Part shown: positions 20,344 to 31,477 of the stretch, one piece after another
How the letters are laid out: every line of letters begins with the position of its first letter
How positions within the stretch are numbered: position 1 is the first letter of the stretch
Source of the DNA: Devosia algicola
GTDB lineage: Bacteria; Pseudomonadota; Alphaproteobacteria; Rhizobiales; Devosiaceae
NCBI RefSeq assembly: GCF_028816455.1
Contig: NZ_CP118246.1
Location: 930,001-994,000, forward strand
DNA: 64,000 nucleotides
Direction: 5' to 3'
Notes under the pieces: model-generated
The model's input: only the letters and a program-made list of their open reading frames with translations
The model's database searches: none
Told to the model about the DNA's origin: nothing
Made by a program: the position numbers and the translations under genes

Positions 20344-21344
20344 CGACGGATCCTGGGGTCTAGCAGCGGATAGATAAGGTCGACAATGAATAGCAGCACC
20401 GCCAGCGCAACAATCAGCATCAACACCACGCCCTGAATGACAAAATAGTCCTGCCCGCGGATCGCCACATAGAGCAGCGAACCCAAGCCCGGATAGTTGA
20501 AGATGACTTCGACAAGAATGGCGCCGGATACAACATGCCCCAGCGACAGGGCCAGCGCGGTAACCTGCGCCAGAAGCGCATTTCGCATGCCGTACCACAC
20601 GAAAATTCGACGTTGCGGCAACCCTTTGGCCTCAGCGAATGTAATATAGTCCTCGCCCAGAACATTAATCATCTGGCTGCGCATACCGAGCGCCCAGAAA
20701 CCGATATTGCCCAGAATAATGGCGAGCGATGGCAATAGCGCATGGTTGAGAACATCCGCTGTTGTCTCCCAGTCCATACGCATGATGCGTGTCGTATCAA
20801 CGCCGCCCGCGGGTGGGAACCATCGCAACACCACGGCGAAGAAGTAGATCAGGATGATCGCCAGCAGGTAGAATGGGATTGATGTGAGTATCATCATCAT
20901 CGGCACAAGCGTCTTGATCCCGCGTCCCGCGCCTGGCCACGCCAAACGTGCACCCAGCAATGAGCCAGTAACAAACGCGATCAATGTTGCAGTCGCCAGC
21001 AGGCCCACAGACCACGGCAACGCATTGGCGATCATGGTGGATACCTTCTCGGGGAAATTGGCGAAGGAGACGCCAAGATCAAGCCGGAACAAATCCATCC
21101 AATAGTTGAAATACTGTTCGATCAGGGGGGCATCGAGACCATACTTGGCTCGGTAGGAAGCAGAAACGGCCTGAATATCGACGTTCTGCGCACCGCCCGC
21201 AGTTTGCAGGCGTGCCAAGGCTGTCTGTACCGGATCACCAGGCAACAATCTTGGAATAATGAAATTTATGCTCACCGCGACAAAGATAATCAGCAAGAAC
21301 TGACCAAAACGGGTCAACAGATAGCGCTGGAGTTCCTTCGACAT
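20340..21344 (-). CDS. ABC transporter permease (OppB/DppB type)
   Basis: A 334-residue permease with a first helix (FGQFLLIIFVAVSINFIIP) and the OppB signature PRLLPGDPVQTALARL. The following helices end in the EAA loop ITFAEAKGLPQRRIFVWYGMRN. It forms the channel with the OppC-type permease that overlaps its 3' end by four bases. It follows the binding-protein gene after about 80 bases containing a GC-rich hairpin (near 21370-21406), which may lower expression of the membrane subunits relative to the binding protein. Confidence 0.93.
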   Translation of the reverse strand: MSKELQRYLLTRFGQFLLIIFVAVSINFIIPRLLPGDPVQTALARLQTAGGAQNVDIQAVSASYRAKYGLDAPLIEQYFNYWMDLFRLDLGVSFANFPEKVSTMIANALPWSVGLLATATLIAFVTGSLLGARLAWPGAGRGIKTLVPMMMILTSIPFYLLAIILIYFFAVVLRWFPPAGGVDTTRIMRMDWETTADVLNHALLPSLAIILGNIGFWALGMRSQMINVLGEDYITFAEAKGLPQRRIFVWYGMRNALLAQVTALALSLGHVVSGAILVEVIFNYPGLGSLLYVAIRGQDYFVIQGVVLMLIVALAVLLFIVDLIYPLLDPRIRR

Positions 21345-21425
21345 ATGGCCTCACTACCGGTCGTTTGGGCAGGTGGGGCAGACAGGCGAACCCGCCTGCC
21401 CCAGCGTTGGGAACGTCCGTGGACG

Positions 21426-23207
21426 CTACTGCGCGCCGCTAGGCTGCAGATTATGGATCACCACGTTAAAGGCTTCCCACGGCGTATAAGGCGCAACATA
21501 GGGATCCTCAGCCGACGGCCATCCGGTCCAATAGGTGTTATTGAAGGTCACCACATGGAATTCCTCGAGCATGTCAATCTGCGGCAAGTCTCGCAACGCA
21601 ATGTCGAGCGCGGCGGCGGCGTCCTTCATGTAGTCAGAGTCCGGATTGGTATCGGCCGTCACGGCGTCCATACGGTCGATTATCGCGTCATATTCCGGGT
21701 TCGAGTACCGCGATGCAGCAATTGCAGTCGGGATAGTCTCGCCCAGTGGACGGGAGAACTTGCTGTGATAGTGCTGCAGTGTTTCCAGCGGTTCACTGAG
21801 ACTGCCACAGTGCACGAACACCATGGTATCGAAGTTGCCTGACTGAATATCGGGCAACCAAGTATCATCCACCGGCGCCTGAACCGCATCAAAACCGGCA
21901 TTTTTCAGTTGCTGTGTAAGTGGCGCGAGTATGGGCTGAATAAACGCCGGGGTGCGGATGGTTACGTTGATCGGTGTGCCATCCTTGGCCCACACCCCAT
22001 TGCCATCCTTGGCGTAGCCGCCCTTGGCCATATATTCGTCGACTTTTTCCTGCGACGGATCATCGAGGTTGTACTTGTCGAGAACTGCCTGCAATGGGCT
22101 CCCCTCGCCGAGCCATGTACCGGCCATATAGCCCGAGAAGGCATAAGTCACCGGCTTCTGCGAGCCCTCGTAACCGATGTCGTTCAGCGCATCGCGATCA
22201 ATGGCATAGTTGATCGCATAACGCAGGTTCACATCGTTCCATGGTTCCTTCATCATGTTAAAGACCAGCGAGTAATCGCACCCGTCCGGCGCACCCCAGT
22301 TGGGACCCTCGGTATTCCATGATTTCAGCTTGTCGTTCTGTGCACGCGCCGCCTCGAAAGTGCCGATCAACAATTGCCGACCGCCATCAACCTGGTTGGC
22401 AATGTGCAATTGGCCCATGGCATCGTCGCTGGAAACCGGCACCAGAATGATGCGCTTGGGCGCTGGCATGTCCTGGAACCCGACCTTGGCGCCCCACCAG
22501 TCATCACGGCGATCAAAAATCTCCTGCTGATTGGTGGTGAGCACCAGCTTGTAGGGTCCAGTGCCAACCGGCCAACCCTTGTCCGGATCATAGTTGGTGA
22601 AGGTCGCAAAGTCCTGCCCCTCCCAAATATGTTTGGGCAGGATGGTATGGTGGTTCTCGTGGCCAAGCGCGAGATAATCGCGGATAAATCGAGGCGCTGG
22701 TTTGTTGAAGTTGATGGTGACGCTTAGCGGGTCGTTGACCGTAACGTCCTTGATCCACTCATTATAGGCGGCGGCGCCACGCGACTCCGGTGGAGCATCC
22801 CGGACCGCCTCCAGCGTGAATTTCACATCCTCGGCGGTGAATTTTTCACCATCTGACCATTCGACACCGTCCCGAAGCTTGATTGTCGCCGTCTTGAAGT
22901 CGGGCGCATATTCAAAGCTTTCAGCCTGCCACGGAATCAACTCGCCGGTGTTGAGATTGGTGTAAAACAGCATCTCGTTGACGGTGAATTCCATCACATC
23001 GCGCTGGTGCGTCACCGAGGTCAGATAGGGATGCCAGTTTTCCACGTTGGCAAACTGGGCTGGCTGGTCACCCCAGGGTGTCAGCACCAATGTTTCATTG
23101 CGCGGCATGTCGGCCACTTGCGCAATCGCGGTTGATGCCAGCAGCGGCACGCTAGCAAGCGCTAACGCGCCCGCAAGGAGGTATCGTCTTGGTAGGGGCA
23201 GTCGCAT
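21426..23207 (-). CDS. Periplasmic binding protein, solute-binding family 5
   Basis: A 593-residue exported protein with a clear signal peptide (residues 1-30, ending in STAIAQ). Family 5 binds peptides, but also cello-, xylo- and other oligosaccharides. Characteristic parts are TIKLRDGVEWSDGEKFTAED, KGWPVGTGPYKLV, and DVNLRYAINYAIDRDALND. The position between rhamnonate dehydratase and the permeases suggests a plant-derived rhamnose-containing oligosaccharide as ligand; this is inference. The start has an AGAGAT site ahead. Confidence 0.93.
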   Translation of the reverse strand: MRLPLPRRYLLAGALALASVPLLASTAIAQVADMPRNETLVLTPWGDQPAQFANVENWHPYLTSVTHQRDVMEFTVNEMLFYTNLNTGELIPWQAESFEYAPDFKTATIKLRDGVEWSDGEKFTAEDVKFTLEAVRDAPPESRGAAAYNEWIKDVTVNDPLSVTINFNKPAPRFIRDYLALGHENHHTILPKHIWEGQDFATFTNYDPDKGWPVGTGPYKLVLTTNQQEIFDRRDDWWGAKVGFQDMPAPKRIILVPVSSDDAMGQLHIANQVDGGRQLLIGTFEAARAQNDKLKSWNTEGPNWGAPDGCDYSLVFNMMKEPWNDVNLRYAINYAIDRDALNDIGYEGSQKPVTYAFSGYMAGTWLGEGSPLQAVLDKYNLDDPSQEKVDEYMAKGGYAKDGNGVWAKDGTPINVTIRTPAFIQPILAPLTQQLKNAGFDAVQAPVDDTWLPDIQSGNFDTMVFVHCGSLSEPLETLQHYHSKFSRPLGETIPTAIAASRYSNPEYDAIIDRMDAVTADTNPDSDYMKDAAAALDIALRDLPQIDMLEEFHVVTFNNTYWTGWPSAEDPYVAPYTPWEAFNVVIHNLQPSGAQ

Positions 23208-23249
23208 GATATCTCTCCGTCTCTTGTTGGTCGTTGATCGACCGTTGGT

Positions 23250-24435
23250 CTAGAGCGCCATCTCCTCGATGGCTTTCATCGACAAGCCGTGGCCGAAGCC
23301 TGGCTCGTCGCTAACGTCCACATGGCCATTCTCGGGAACGGCCATGCCGGGATAGTTATTGGTTTGCTTGAGCGGTACGCCCGGCGCACCGCCGACAAAG
23401 AACTCGCCCCAACGGCTGTTGGGTGCCGAGATATTGAAGTGCTGGCCAAACGGTGTATTCATGCCCGCGTGACAGATCACCTCAAGACCAGAGGCCTCTG
23501 CAATCGCAGTGATTTTCTGCACCGCGGTAAAGCCGCCGACCCAATTGATGTCGGGCTGGAAGATGTCGACAACCCGATCCCTTGCCGCCTCAAAGAATGT
23601 AAAGGGTGTGTACCAATGCTCGCCGGTCGCCAGCGTCTGCCAGGGCAATCGCTCGCGCAGGGCCTTGTGCGAGGTATGATCCTCGGGAATGAGACAATCC
23701 TCAATCCATTTCAGATTAAAGGGCTTGAGCCGATGCGCCAGTCGAACTGCGAATTCGACGTCAAACGCCATCCAGCAATCCAGCATCAATTCGACATGCG
23801 GCCCGATCAAATCCCGCGCCTTGCCGACAAAGGCCTCGTTCTTGTCCAGCGCCTCAAGCCCGTCGGCTGTCCCATATGGGCATGCAAGTTTGGTCGCCTT
23901 GAAACCAAGCTCCATATGCCAGTCGGTATCATTGCCGGTTGCGTAGCAGAATTGTTTGTCGCGCGCCTTGCCGCCTGCAAGCTCATAAACCGGCAGTTTC
24001 AGCGTGCGCCCCTTGAGATCCCATAACGCTAGATCGATGCCGCTGATGGCGTAGGACGCCAACCCCGACGACGAATATGGAGACGTGATCCGCATCATCA
24101 TGTCCCAGAGTTTTTCGGTGGCCAGCGCACTTTCATCCACCAGCAGCGGTCCAATATGATCGTTGATCAACGAAATTGTTGGCTGACCATAGCCGGTAGT
24201 GCCAAAACCCCATGTGCCATCATCAGCCGTGACAATCACGCCGACCGCCGGAAATGCCGAATTCCAGCCTCGCACGCAACGCCTTGTACTTGGGATAGCG
24301 CGACATCGGATTGGCGACCTCAGCGTCCTTCGTCCAGGGCGGCCGTCGTGCAGTGCCCTTCGCCTTGGCCTCGTCATAGGTGCCGCCGGCAATCGGATTG
24401 GTAATGGCGAACGCCTTGATGCTCTTGATCTTCAC
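23250..24435 (-). CDS. Mandelate racemase-type dehydratase, likely L-rhamnonate dehydratase (one-base frameshift)
   Basis: An enolase-superfamily enzyme of about 394 residues that should remove water from L-rhamnonate to give 2-keto-3-deoxy-L-rhamnonate. The N-terminal capping domain ends MSRYPKYKALRASW; the barrel has VELMLDCWMAFDVEFAV and WIEDCLIPEDHTSH (metal ligands Asp, Glu and Glu) and a C-terminal His in EVICHAGMNTPFG. The frame breaks at AGCCTC (24266-24271); correction gives RASWNSAFPAVGVIVTADDG. The assignment rests on overall similarity and on the adjacent rhamnose mutarotase gene. Confidence 0.88.
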
Positions 24436-24509
24436 GAACTTCTCCTCACAAAGTCGTTCCGGCCCTCCAGCCGGATGAATAGATTAATTGCGCCCATGGG
24501 TCGCGCCGC

Positions 24510-24815
24510 TCAATCCAGTCGAAATACCTCCTCGACGGGTTCGGCGATCGGTCGCGCGTCGGGATGGGTCTCCATGTGCGGCTCCATCCATTTCCACCAT
24601 TTCTGAATAACCGGATCGACCCCGGCGGTTTGCGACGGTGCGCTATCGGGCTTTTCCAGGTAGGCAAACAACAACAAGCCGTGCCGATAGATCGAGTAAT
24701 TATGGACGCCCTGGCTCTTGAGAAGTGCAACCATGTCCGGCCAGATTTCGTCGTGCTTTCGCTTGTATTCGGCCTCTTGGCCGGGCTTGAGTTTCATTAC
24801 CCATGCAGAGCGCAT
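24510..24815 (-). CDS. rhaM: L-rhamnose mutarotase
   Basis: A 101-residue cytoplasmic enzyme that interconverts the anomers of L-rhamnose. It has the family pattern MRSAWVMKLKPGQEAEYKRK-HDEIWP with the active-site His, HNYSIYRHGLLLFAYLE, and WWKWMEPHMETHPD. Start ATG 24815 follows a GAGAGAA site. It lies between the IclR regulator and rhamnonate dehydratase. This is the firmest clue that the operon is for rhamnose. Confidence 0.93.
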   Translation of the reverse strand: MRSAWVMKLKPGQEAEYKRKHDEIWPDMVALLKSQGVHNYSIYRHGLLLFAYLEKPDSAPSQTAGVDPVIQKWWKWMEPHMETHPDARPIAEPVEEVFRLD

Positions 24816-24826
24816 TGTTCTCTCCA

Positions 24827-25618
24827 CTAGCTCGCTGCCCGAATATCATGGGCCATCGCGGCCGATTTCGGCGGCCAACTACCCGCATATCCAAGCCGGC
24901 GGCTTATTTCGCCCGCCGCTGCACTAAGTTGGTCAACTAAAGGCTGCACCGTGCTCCCCGGCGCTTTGGGCGATGGTCCCGACACGCTGATCGCGCCGAC
25001 CGGGCGTCCGGTTCGATCTACAATGGGGACCGCAACACAGAAAACGCCGAGCACCACCTCCTGATTGTCGATCGAATAACCGCGCTTGCGAATACGCTCC
25101 AACTCCTCACGCAGTGCTGAAGCCGCGGTGATCGTGTTCGGCGTAAACCGCGGCAAGGGTGCATTGACGATACGATGTTGATCAGCATCAGATAGGAACG
25201 CCAAGATGGCCTTTGCTGCACCGCCACAATGCAGTGGACCCCTGGATCCAACCTTCCAATCAAGCTGCATGCTTTCATTGCCTCGCACCTTGTCGATGCA
25301 GACGCACCCATCACCGCTGGTGACATTGACGTTGACCGTCTCGCCGACGGCCGCTGCAATCGCCTCGCAGAACGGTCGCGCCAGTCGCTGAAACCCCAGG
25401 CCGTCCAATTGCAATTCGACAATGTCCAGCAGGCGATAACCCAGCTGCCAGGTACCCTCGGCGTTGCGCTCAACCGCGGCCTCTGCTTCGAGGTCGTTGA
25501 GCAGGCGATGAATTGAACCAACCGGCAAATCAAGCTGTTGCGCAACACTACGCACACCCAACGCGCCCTTGCGTGCAAGCAAATCAAGTACCTGGATTGT
25601 GCGGCGGACGCTCGACAT
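24827..25618 (-). CDS. IclR-family transcriptional regulator of the rhamnose operon
   Basis: A 263-residue DNA-binding protein. The N-terminal winged helix is RRTIQVLDLLARKGALGVRS-VAQQLDLPVGSIHRLL and the C-terminal IclR effector domain has GRPVGAISVSGPSP near residue 210. IclR proteins bind small metabolites and repress or activate neighbouring catabolic genes. As the first gene of the rhamnose operon it probably controls itself and the operon. ATG 25618 is used; another ATG is directly next to it. The upstream region holds a dyad that could be its operator. Confidence 0.9.
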   Translation of the reverse strand: MSSVRRTIQVLDLLARKGALGVRSVAQQLDLPVGSIHRLLNDLEAEAAVERNAEGTWQLGYRLLDIVELQLDGLGFQRLARPFCEAIAAAVGETVNVNVTSGDGCVCIDKVRGNESMQLDWKVGSRGPLHCGGAAKAILAFLSDADQHRIVNAPLPRFTPNTITAASALREELERIRKRGYSIDNQEVVLGVFCVAVPIVDRTGRPVGAISVSGPSPKAPGSTVQPLVDQLSAAAGEISRRLGYAGSWPPKSAAMAHDIRAAS

Positions 25619-25740
25619 CACTCCCCTCCCGGCAAATGCCCAAAATCCATTGTCCGCGATTTGACAACGTCGCGACCGCGCAACAATGCGCTGGATAATT
25701 AGGCAACCTCCCTAACGGTCGATCCCCGTGGTGTTCCACA

Positions 25741-25761
25741 TTTGGATCGAACCGTTCCAAA
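25741..25761. promoter_or_regulatory. Candidate IclR operator, TTTGGA-N9-TCCAAA
   Basis: A 6-bp perfect dyad with a nine-base centre, about 120 bases upstream of the IclR gene and within the 580-bp divergent region that runs to the SorC gene at 26202. Size and symmetry suit a dimeric regulator. The rest of this region is AT-richer and holds no gene; a second dyad, GGGCA-N8-TGCCC, lies near 26150. Assignment to IclR is by position only. Confidence 0.4.
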
Positions 25762-26201
25762 ACGTTAGGTTACATCCTGAATTGAGTCAACGATGGTTCG
25801 GCGTACCCACTGACAATGACGAAACCAACGGCGAAATCGACGCGGCCAGGTCAATGAAGCGATGTCAAAACTGCGACCAAAATCACCAAGAAACTCGCGA
25901 CCGGCTCAACTGCATCCTTGGGCTTGCTAGTGACGCCCGCAGGCGATCAAGCAGGAAATTCTAGCGAATACCAAAATAGTTAAACACCACACCGAGTGTG
26001 TTTCTGAGGTTGACTAACGACTGGACGAAATCACTTAAGTTATTGCAATAACAAAAAATTATCTCACCTACCCTGACTTGATCTACTTAAGCCATTACGC
26101 GGCACTGGCTTCGGAGCACCGGAAATTTCATAATTTTTCCCTTGCGGGCAAAAGCCCATTGCCCGAGTATCCGCTCAAAGTGAGTGAAAGGGCAGTCATT
26201 T

Positions 26202-27161
26202 ATGGCACAACGTCAAGACACCTCCGGCAATCGACTCGATGACGCAGGCTCGTGCGGGTTGGCTCTACTATGTGGCTGGCAACAATCAGGAACAGATCGC
26301 CCAAAAGCTGGGCGTGTCACGACAAACCGCGCAACGTCTGGTGTCGCTGTCAGTCACCGAGGGTTTGATCAAAGTTCGGCTCGATCATCCAATCGGACGT
26401 TGCATGGAGTTGGCGGAAGGCCTCCGCAGTCGCTATGCGCTCGATTTTGCTGAAGTTGTCCCTACGGACCCGGCCGCTCCGAATTCGATCAACGGTATCG
26501 CCATAGCCGCAGCACTTGAAATTGAACGTTGGCTCAAAAGTCCGGAACCTATCGTTATGGCTATCGGAACCGGCCGCACGCTAAAGGCCGCCGTCGAGCA
26601 ATTGCCGTCTATTAAGGCGCTACAGCACAAGATTGTGTCGCTGACTGGCAACATCACCCCCGACGGGTCTGCGGCATTCTACAATGTTATTTTCAACATT
26701 GCCGAAGCAGTTCAAACACGCAGTTTTCCAATGCCCCTGCCGGTCATAGCCTCCTCGCCCGACGAGCGTGAGATGTTGGTCCAGCAACCCATGATCAAGG
26801 ATATCCACGCACTGGCGGCACAAGCCAACATAACTTTTGTCGGCATCGGCGACCTTGGACCCGACGCGCCGATCTTCGTCGATGGGTTTGTTTCAGCGTC
26901 GGAGTTAAAAAATCTGCAAAAGGTCGGTGCCGTTGGCGAGATCGTCGGATGGGCATTCGATGCGCAAGGAAAATTCGTTGACGGGCTCACCAATGATCGC
27001 GTCGCCAGTGCCCCCTACCGTCCAGAGAATCATCCATCGTTGTGGCAATTGCCATAGGTGAGAGCAAATTGCCCGGCATAAATGCCGCACTGAACCGGCG
27101 ATTAGTCAACGGGTTGCTGACAGACGAACGAACGGCGGAAGCACTACTAGCGGCCATTTAG
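26202..27161 (+). CDS. SorC-family sugar-binding regulator of the polyol operon (two frameshifts)
   Basis: About 319 residues: an N-terminal helix-turn-helix (NQEQIAQKLGVSRQTAQRLV) and a C-terminal sugar-phosphate-binding domain (MAIGTGRTLKAAVEQLP, FVGIGDLGPDAP). SorC regulators respond to polyols or sugar phosphates. Two breaks are present. At AGGCTC (26246-26251), reading AGCTC joins the true start MAQRQDTSGNRLDD to ARAGWLYYVAGNNQ. Near 27030 one base is missing; adding it extends the end with VVAIAIGESKLPGINAALNRR and LLTDERTAEALLAAI. It precedes the polyol transporter operon. Confidence 0.88.
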
Positions 27162-27201
27162 ACGTCCATTTTTCCAGCATAAATCCACTTTTTTGCGAAA
27201 T

Positions 27202-27278
27202 TTTGACCTACGTACGTCAAAGATTTCTCACGAATCTCGCTTGACTTTACGCGTCAGTTCGTGAGTAATTGCTCACGA
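27202..27278. promoter_or_regulatory. Promoter/operator region of the polyol operon with two dyads
   Basis: Two symmetric sites lie ahead of the binding-protein gene. TTTGAC-CTACGTAC-GTCAAA is at 27202-27221 and TCGTGAG-TAATTG-CTCACGA at 27259-27278; CTCACGA occurs once more at about 27227. A -35-like TTGACT lies at 27241. The second dyad would overlap the -10 region, as expected for a repressor site. SorC is the likely binder because its gene ends just upstream; this is inference. Confidence 0.5.
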
Positions 27279-27317
27279 CGCCGACAAATGCGCACATTTG
27301 GATCTGGGAGGATTTCA

Positions 27318-28623
27318 ATGAAACTAATACCCTATATGGTGGGCGCCATCGCGCTCACACTCGCCACATCTGCATCAGCCGAGACCATCACTATCGCGAC
27401 CGTCAACAACGGCGACATGGTCCGGATGCAAAAGCTGACGGACGACTTCACCGCAAAGAACCCTGACATCGAACTTCAGTGGGTTACCCTTGAAGAGAAC
27501 GCTCTGCGCCAGAAAGTGACCACCGATATCGCGACTAAAGGAGGTCAGTACGACGTGGTAACCATTGGCACCTACGAAGTACCCATTTGGGCCAAGCAGG
27601 GCTGGCTGGTGCCCTTGGACAATCTTGGTGCCGACTATGATGTCGACGATCTGCTGCCCGCCATTCGCGGCGGCCTTTCACTCGACGGCAAACTCTACGC
27701 TGCACCGTTCTACGGCGAGAGTTCTATGGTCATGTACCGTAAAGACCTGATGGAAAAGGCCGGGCTGACCATGCCCGACGCCCCTACATGGGACTTTATT
27801 CGCGAAGCCGCCGACAAGATGACCGACCGTGACAACAGTATCAACGGCATCTGCCTGCGCGGCAAGGCTGGATGGGGCGAAAACATGGCGTTCCTAACTG
27901 CCATGTCAAACTCCTTTGGTGCTCGATGGTTCGACGAAAACTGGCGGCCGCAGTTCGACCAGCCTGAATGGAAGGACACGCTGCAAACCTACGTCGACAT
28001 GATGAATGCTGACGGCCCGCAGGGCGCCTCGTCCAACGGGTTCAACGAAAACCTGGCACTATTCCAGCAGGGTAAGTGCGGGATGTGGATCGACGCTACT
28101 GTTGCCGCCTCGTTCGTGACCGGTGCGGATTCAACTGTCGCCGATCAGGTCGGCTTCGCATTGGCGCCTGATAAGGGGCTTGGCAAGCGCGGCAACTGGC
28201 TCTGGGCATGGTCGCTCGGCATTCCTGCTGGCACGCAGAACGCCGACGCCGCCGAGAAGTTTATTGCCTGGGCAACGTCCAAGGCATATCTCGAATTGGT
28301 CGCGTCGAACGACGGCTGGGCCAATGTGCCGCCGGGCACGCGTAGCTCGCTATACGAAAACCCTGACTATCAGGCCGCTGCGCCGTTCGCCAAAATGACA
28401 CTGGAGTCGATCAACTCTGCCGACCCCACAGATCCAAGCGTCAAACCGGTGCCTTATGTCGGTGTGCAGTTTGTGGCGATACCTGAATTCCAGGGCATTG
28501 CGACGACTGTCGGTCAACTGTTTTCGGCGGCACTGGCCGGACAGATGACGGTGGATGATGCGCTGTCACAGGCGCAGGACGTCGCTACCCGCGAAATGAC
28601 GAGAGCCTGGCTACATCAAGTAG
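27318..28623 (+). CDS. Polyol ABC transporter substrate-binding protein (SmoE-like, C-terminal frameshift)
   Basis: An exported family 1 binding protein of about 434 residues for mannitol, sorbitol or a similar polyol. The signal peptide is residues 1-22 (ending TSASAE). The mature part has TATVNNGDMVRMQKLTDDF-like opening sequence, APFYGESSMVMYRKDLM and WLWAWSLGIPAG. ATG 27318 follows GGGAGG. Near the end GAGCCT (28603-28608) throws the frame into the next gene; removing one C gives EMTRAGYIK and a stop at 28623, the usual family end. A hairpin follows before the permeases. Confidence 0.92.
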
Positions 28624-28639
28624 CACCGCTAAAATCAAT

Positions 28640-28671
28640 CCGGAGCCGCCCGCCACCACTGGCGGCTCCGG
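28640..28671 (+). terminator. Intercistronic hairpin after the binding-protein gene
   Basis: CCGGAGCCGCC (28640-28650) pairs exactly with GGCGGCTCCGG (28661-28671) across a ten-base loop. It lies between the binding-protein gene and the first permease gene. Hairpins here usually stabilise the upstream message or partly terminate, so that more binding protein than permease is made. Confidence 0.65.
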
Positions 28672-28722
28672 AATTCATAATTTCGCATCATTTGAACAGA
28701 ACCTGTTTAGGGAGAGAGCACG

Positions 28723-29592
28723 ATGGCTACGCAACAGTCGCGCAGACTTGCACGCATCATGATGGCACCGTCCGTCCTCCTATTGCTCGTGTGGATGATC
28801 GTCCCATTGGGCATGACAATCTGGTTCTCGTTTCAGAACTACAATCTGCTCAATCCGGTCCAGAGCTTTGCCGGTTGGTCGAACTACTATTATTTTGTCA
28901 CCGACCCGGCGTTCATTCAGTCAATCAGCAACACACTAATTCTCGTATTAGGTGTACTCGCCATCACCGTCATAGGCGGCATCTTTCTGGCACTCCTGCT
29001 CGATCAGCCGATTTTCGGCCAGGGGATCGTTCGCATTCTCGTCATATCACCGTTTTTCGTCATGCCACCGGTGGCCGCGCTGGTCTGGAAGAACATGCTG
29101 ATGAACCCCGAATACGGGTTGTTCGCTGACATTTCGCGCGCCTTTGGGCAGCAGCCCATCGATTGGTTCGCTCAGCTTCCGATGTTCTCGATTGTCGTCA
29201 TCGTGGCCTGGCAATGGTTGCCGTTCGCAACGCTCATCCTGTTGACCGCACTGCAATCGCTCAGTGAAGAACAAAAGGAAGCGTCGGAGATGGACGGCGC
29301 AAACTTCGTCAATCGCTTCATCTATATCATCATGCCCCACATGGCGCGGGCGATCACCGTGGTAATTCTGATCCAGACCATTTTCCTGCTTGGTATCTTT
29401 GCCGAGGTGCTCGTGACCACCAATGGTGGACCCGGCTACAACTCGACCAATCTGGCGTTCCTCGTCTATCGGACGGCACTGCTGTCGTTCGACGTGGGTG
29501 GCGCATCCGCCGGCGGCGTAATTGCCGTCATCCTAGCCAATATCGTTGCCATCTTCCTGATGCGCGCGGTTGGCAAGAATTTGGACGCGTGA
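28723..29592 (+). CDS. Polyol ABC transporter permease (SmoF-like)
   Basis: A 289-residue MalF-type permease with six predicted helices. It begins MATQQSRRLARIMMAPSVLL and has the EAA loop EASEMDGANFVNRFIYIIMP that docks to the ATPase. It forms the transmembrane channel with the next gene's product. The gene is intact and its stop lies only eight bases before the next start, so the two are co-translated. Confidence 0.93.
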   Translation: MATQQSRRLARIMMAPSVLLLLVWMIVPLGMTIWFSFQNYNLLNPVQSFAGWSNYYYFVTDPAFIQSISNTLILVLGVLAITVIGGIFLALLLDQPIFGQGIVRILVISPFFVMPPVAALVWKNMLMNPEYGLFADISRAFGQQPIDWFAQLPMFSIVVIVAWQWLPFATLILLTALQSLSEEQKEASEMDGANFVNRFIYIIMPHMARAITVVILIQTIFLLGIFAEVLVTTNGGPGYNSTNLAFLVYRTALLSFDVGGASAGGVIAVILANIVAIFLMRAVGKNLDA

Positions 29593-29599
29593 GGGCACC

Positions 29600-30427
29600 A
29601 TGGCGCGCGAAGTCACACTGCAACGCAAACTGACCTTCACAGCCCTTGCATGGGCTGTGGCAATGATCCTGTTTTTCCCCATCCTGTGGACGATCCTGAC
29701 AAGCTTCAAGACCGAAGCCCAGGCTATCGCTTCACCACCAGTGTTCATTCCGACGTGGACCTTTGAAAACTATATCGAGGTGCAAAGTCGCGCCGATTAT
29801 TTCCGACACTTTTTCAATTCGGTTTGGATCTCCATCGGATCGACGCTACTCGCCCTGTTGATTGCCATCCCATCGGCGTGGGCCATGGCGTTCGCGCCGA
29901 CACCGCGCACCAAGGACATACTGATGTGGATGCTCTCAACCAAGATGATGCCAGCTGTTGGCGTACTGGTTCCGATGTACCTGCTGTTCCGGGATGCAGG
30001 GCTGCTCGATACGGTATGGGGACTGACCATAATCCTGACCTTGATCAACCTGCCTATCGTTATCTGGATGCTTTACACGTACTTTCGTGAAATCCCGGTC
30101 GATATTCTAGAAGCGGCCCGGATGGACGGTGCCATACTATGGAAAGAACTCTTCTATGTTCTGATGCCCATGGCGGTTCCGGGGATTGCTTCGACGCTGC
30201 TGCTCAATGTGATCCTTGCCTGGAATGAAGCCTTCTGGACCATCAACCTGACCGCGTCCAAGGCCGCGCCGCTAACAGCATTTATTTCATCATTCTCGAG
30301 TCCCGAGGGGCTGTTCTGGGCCAAGCTTTCGGCGGCTTCAACCCTGGCAATTGCGCCAATCCTGGTTTTGGGTTGGATAAGCCAGAAGCAATTGGTTCGT
30401 GGTCTTACCTTTGGCGCCGTCAAATAG
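29600..30427 (+). CDS. Polyol ABC transporter permease (SmoG-like)
   Basis: A 275-residue MalG-type permease. Six helices are visible; the EAA loop is [20 protein letters not shown], and the protein ends [13 protein letters not shown], the typical end of this subfamily. ATG 29600 ([13 protein letters not shown]) is taken as start because the family begins here; an upstream in-frame start at 29570 would overlap the previous gene. It pairs with the permease before it and the ATPase after it. Confidence 0.93.
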   Translation: MAREVTLQRKLTFTALAWAVAMILFFPILWTILTSFKTEAQAIASPPVFIPTWTFENYIEVQSRADYFRHFFNSVWISIGSTLLALLIAIPSAWAMAFAPTPRTKDILMWMLSTKMMPAVGVLVPMYLLFRDAGLLDTVWGLTIILTLINLPIVIWMLYTYFREIPVDILEAARMDGAILWKELFYVLMPMAVPGIASTLLLNVILAWNEAFWTINLTASKAAPLTAFISSFSSPEGLFWAKLSAASTLAIAPILVLGWISQKQLVRGLTFGAVK

Positions 30428-30438
30428 GGGATATTCCG

Positions 30439-31447
<1,009 letters not shown>

Positions 31448-31477
31448 CCGCGGCCCCCACCAAAAAGGAACAATTTG

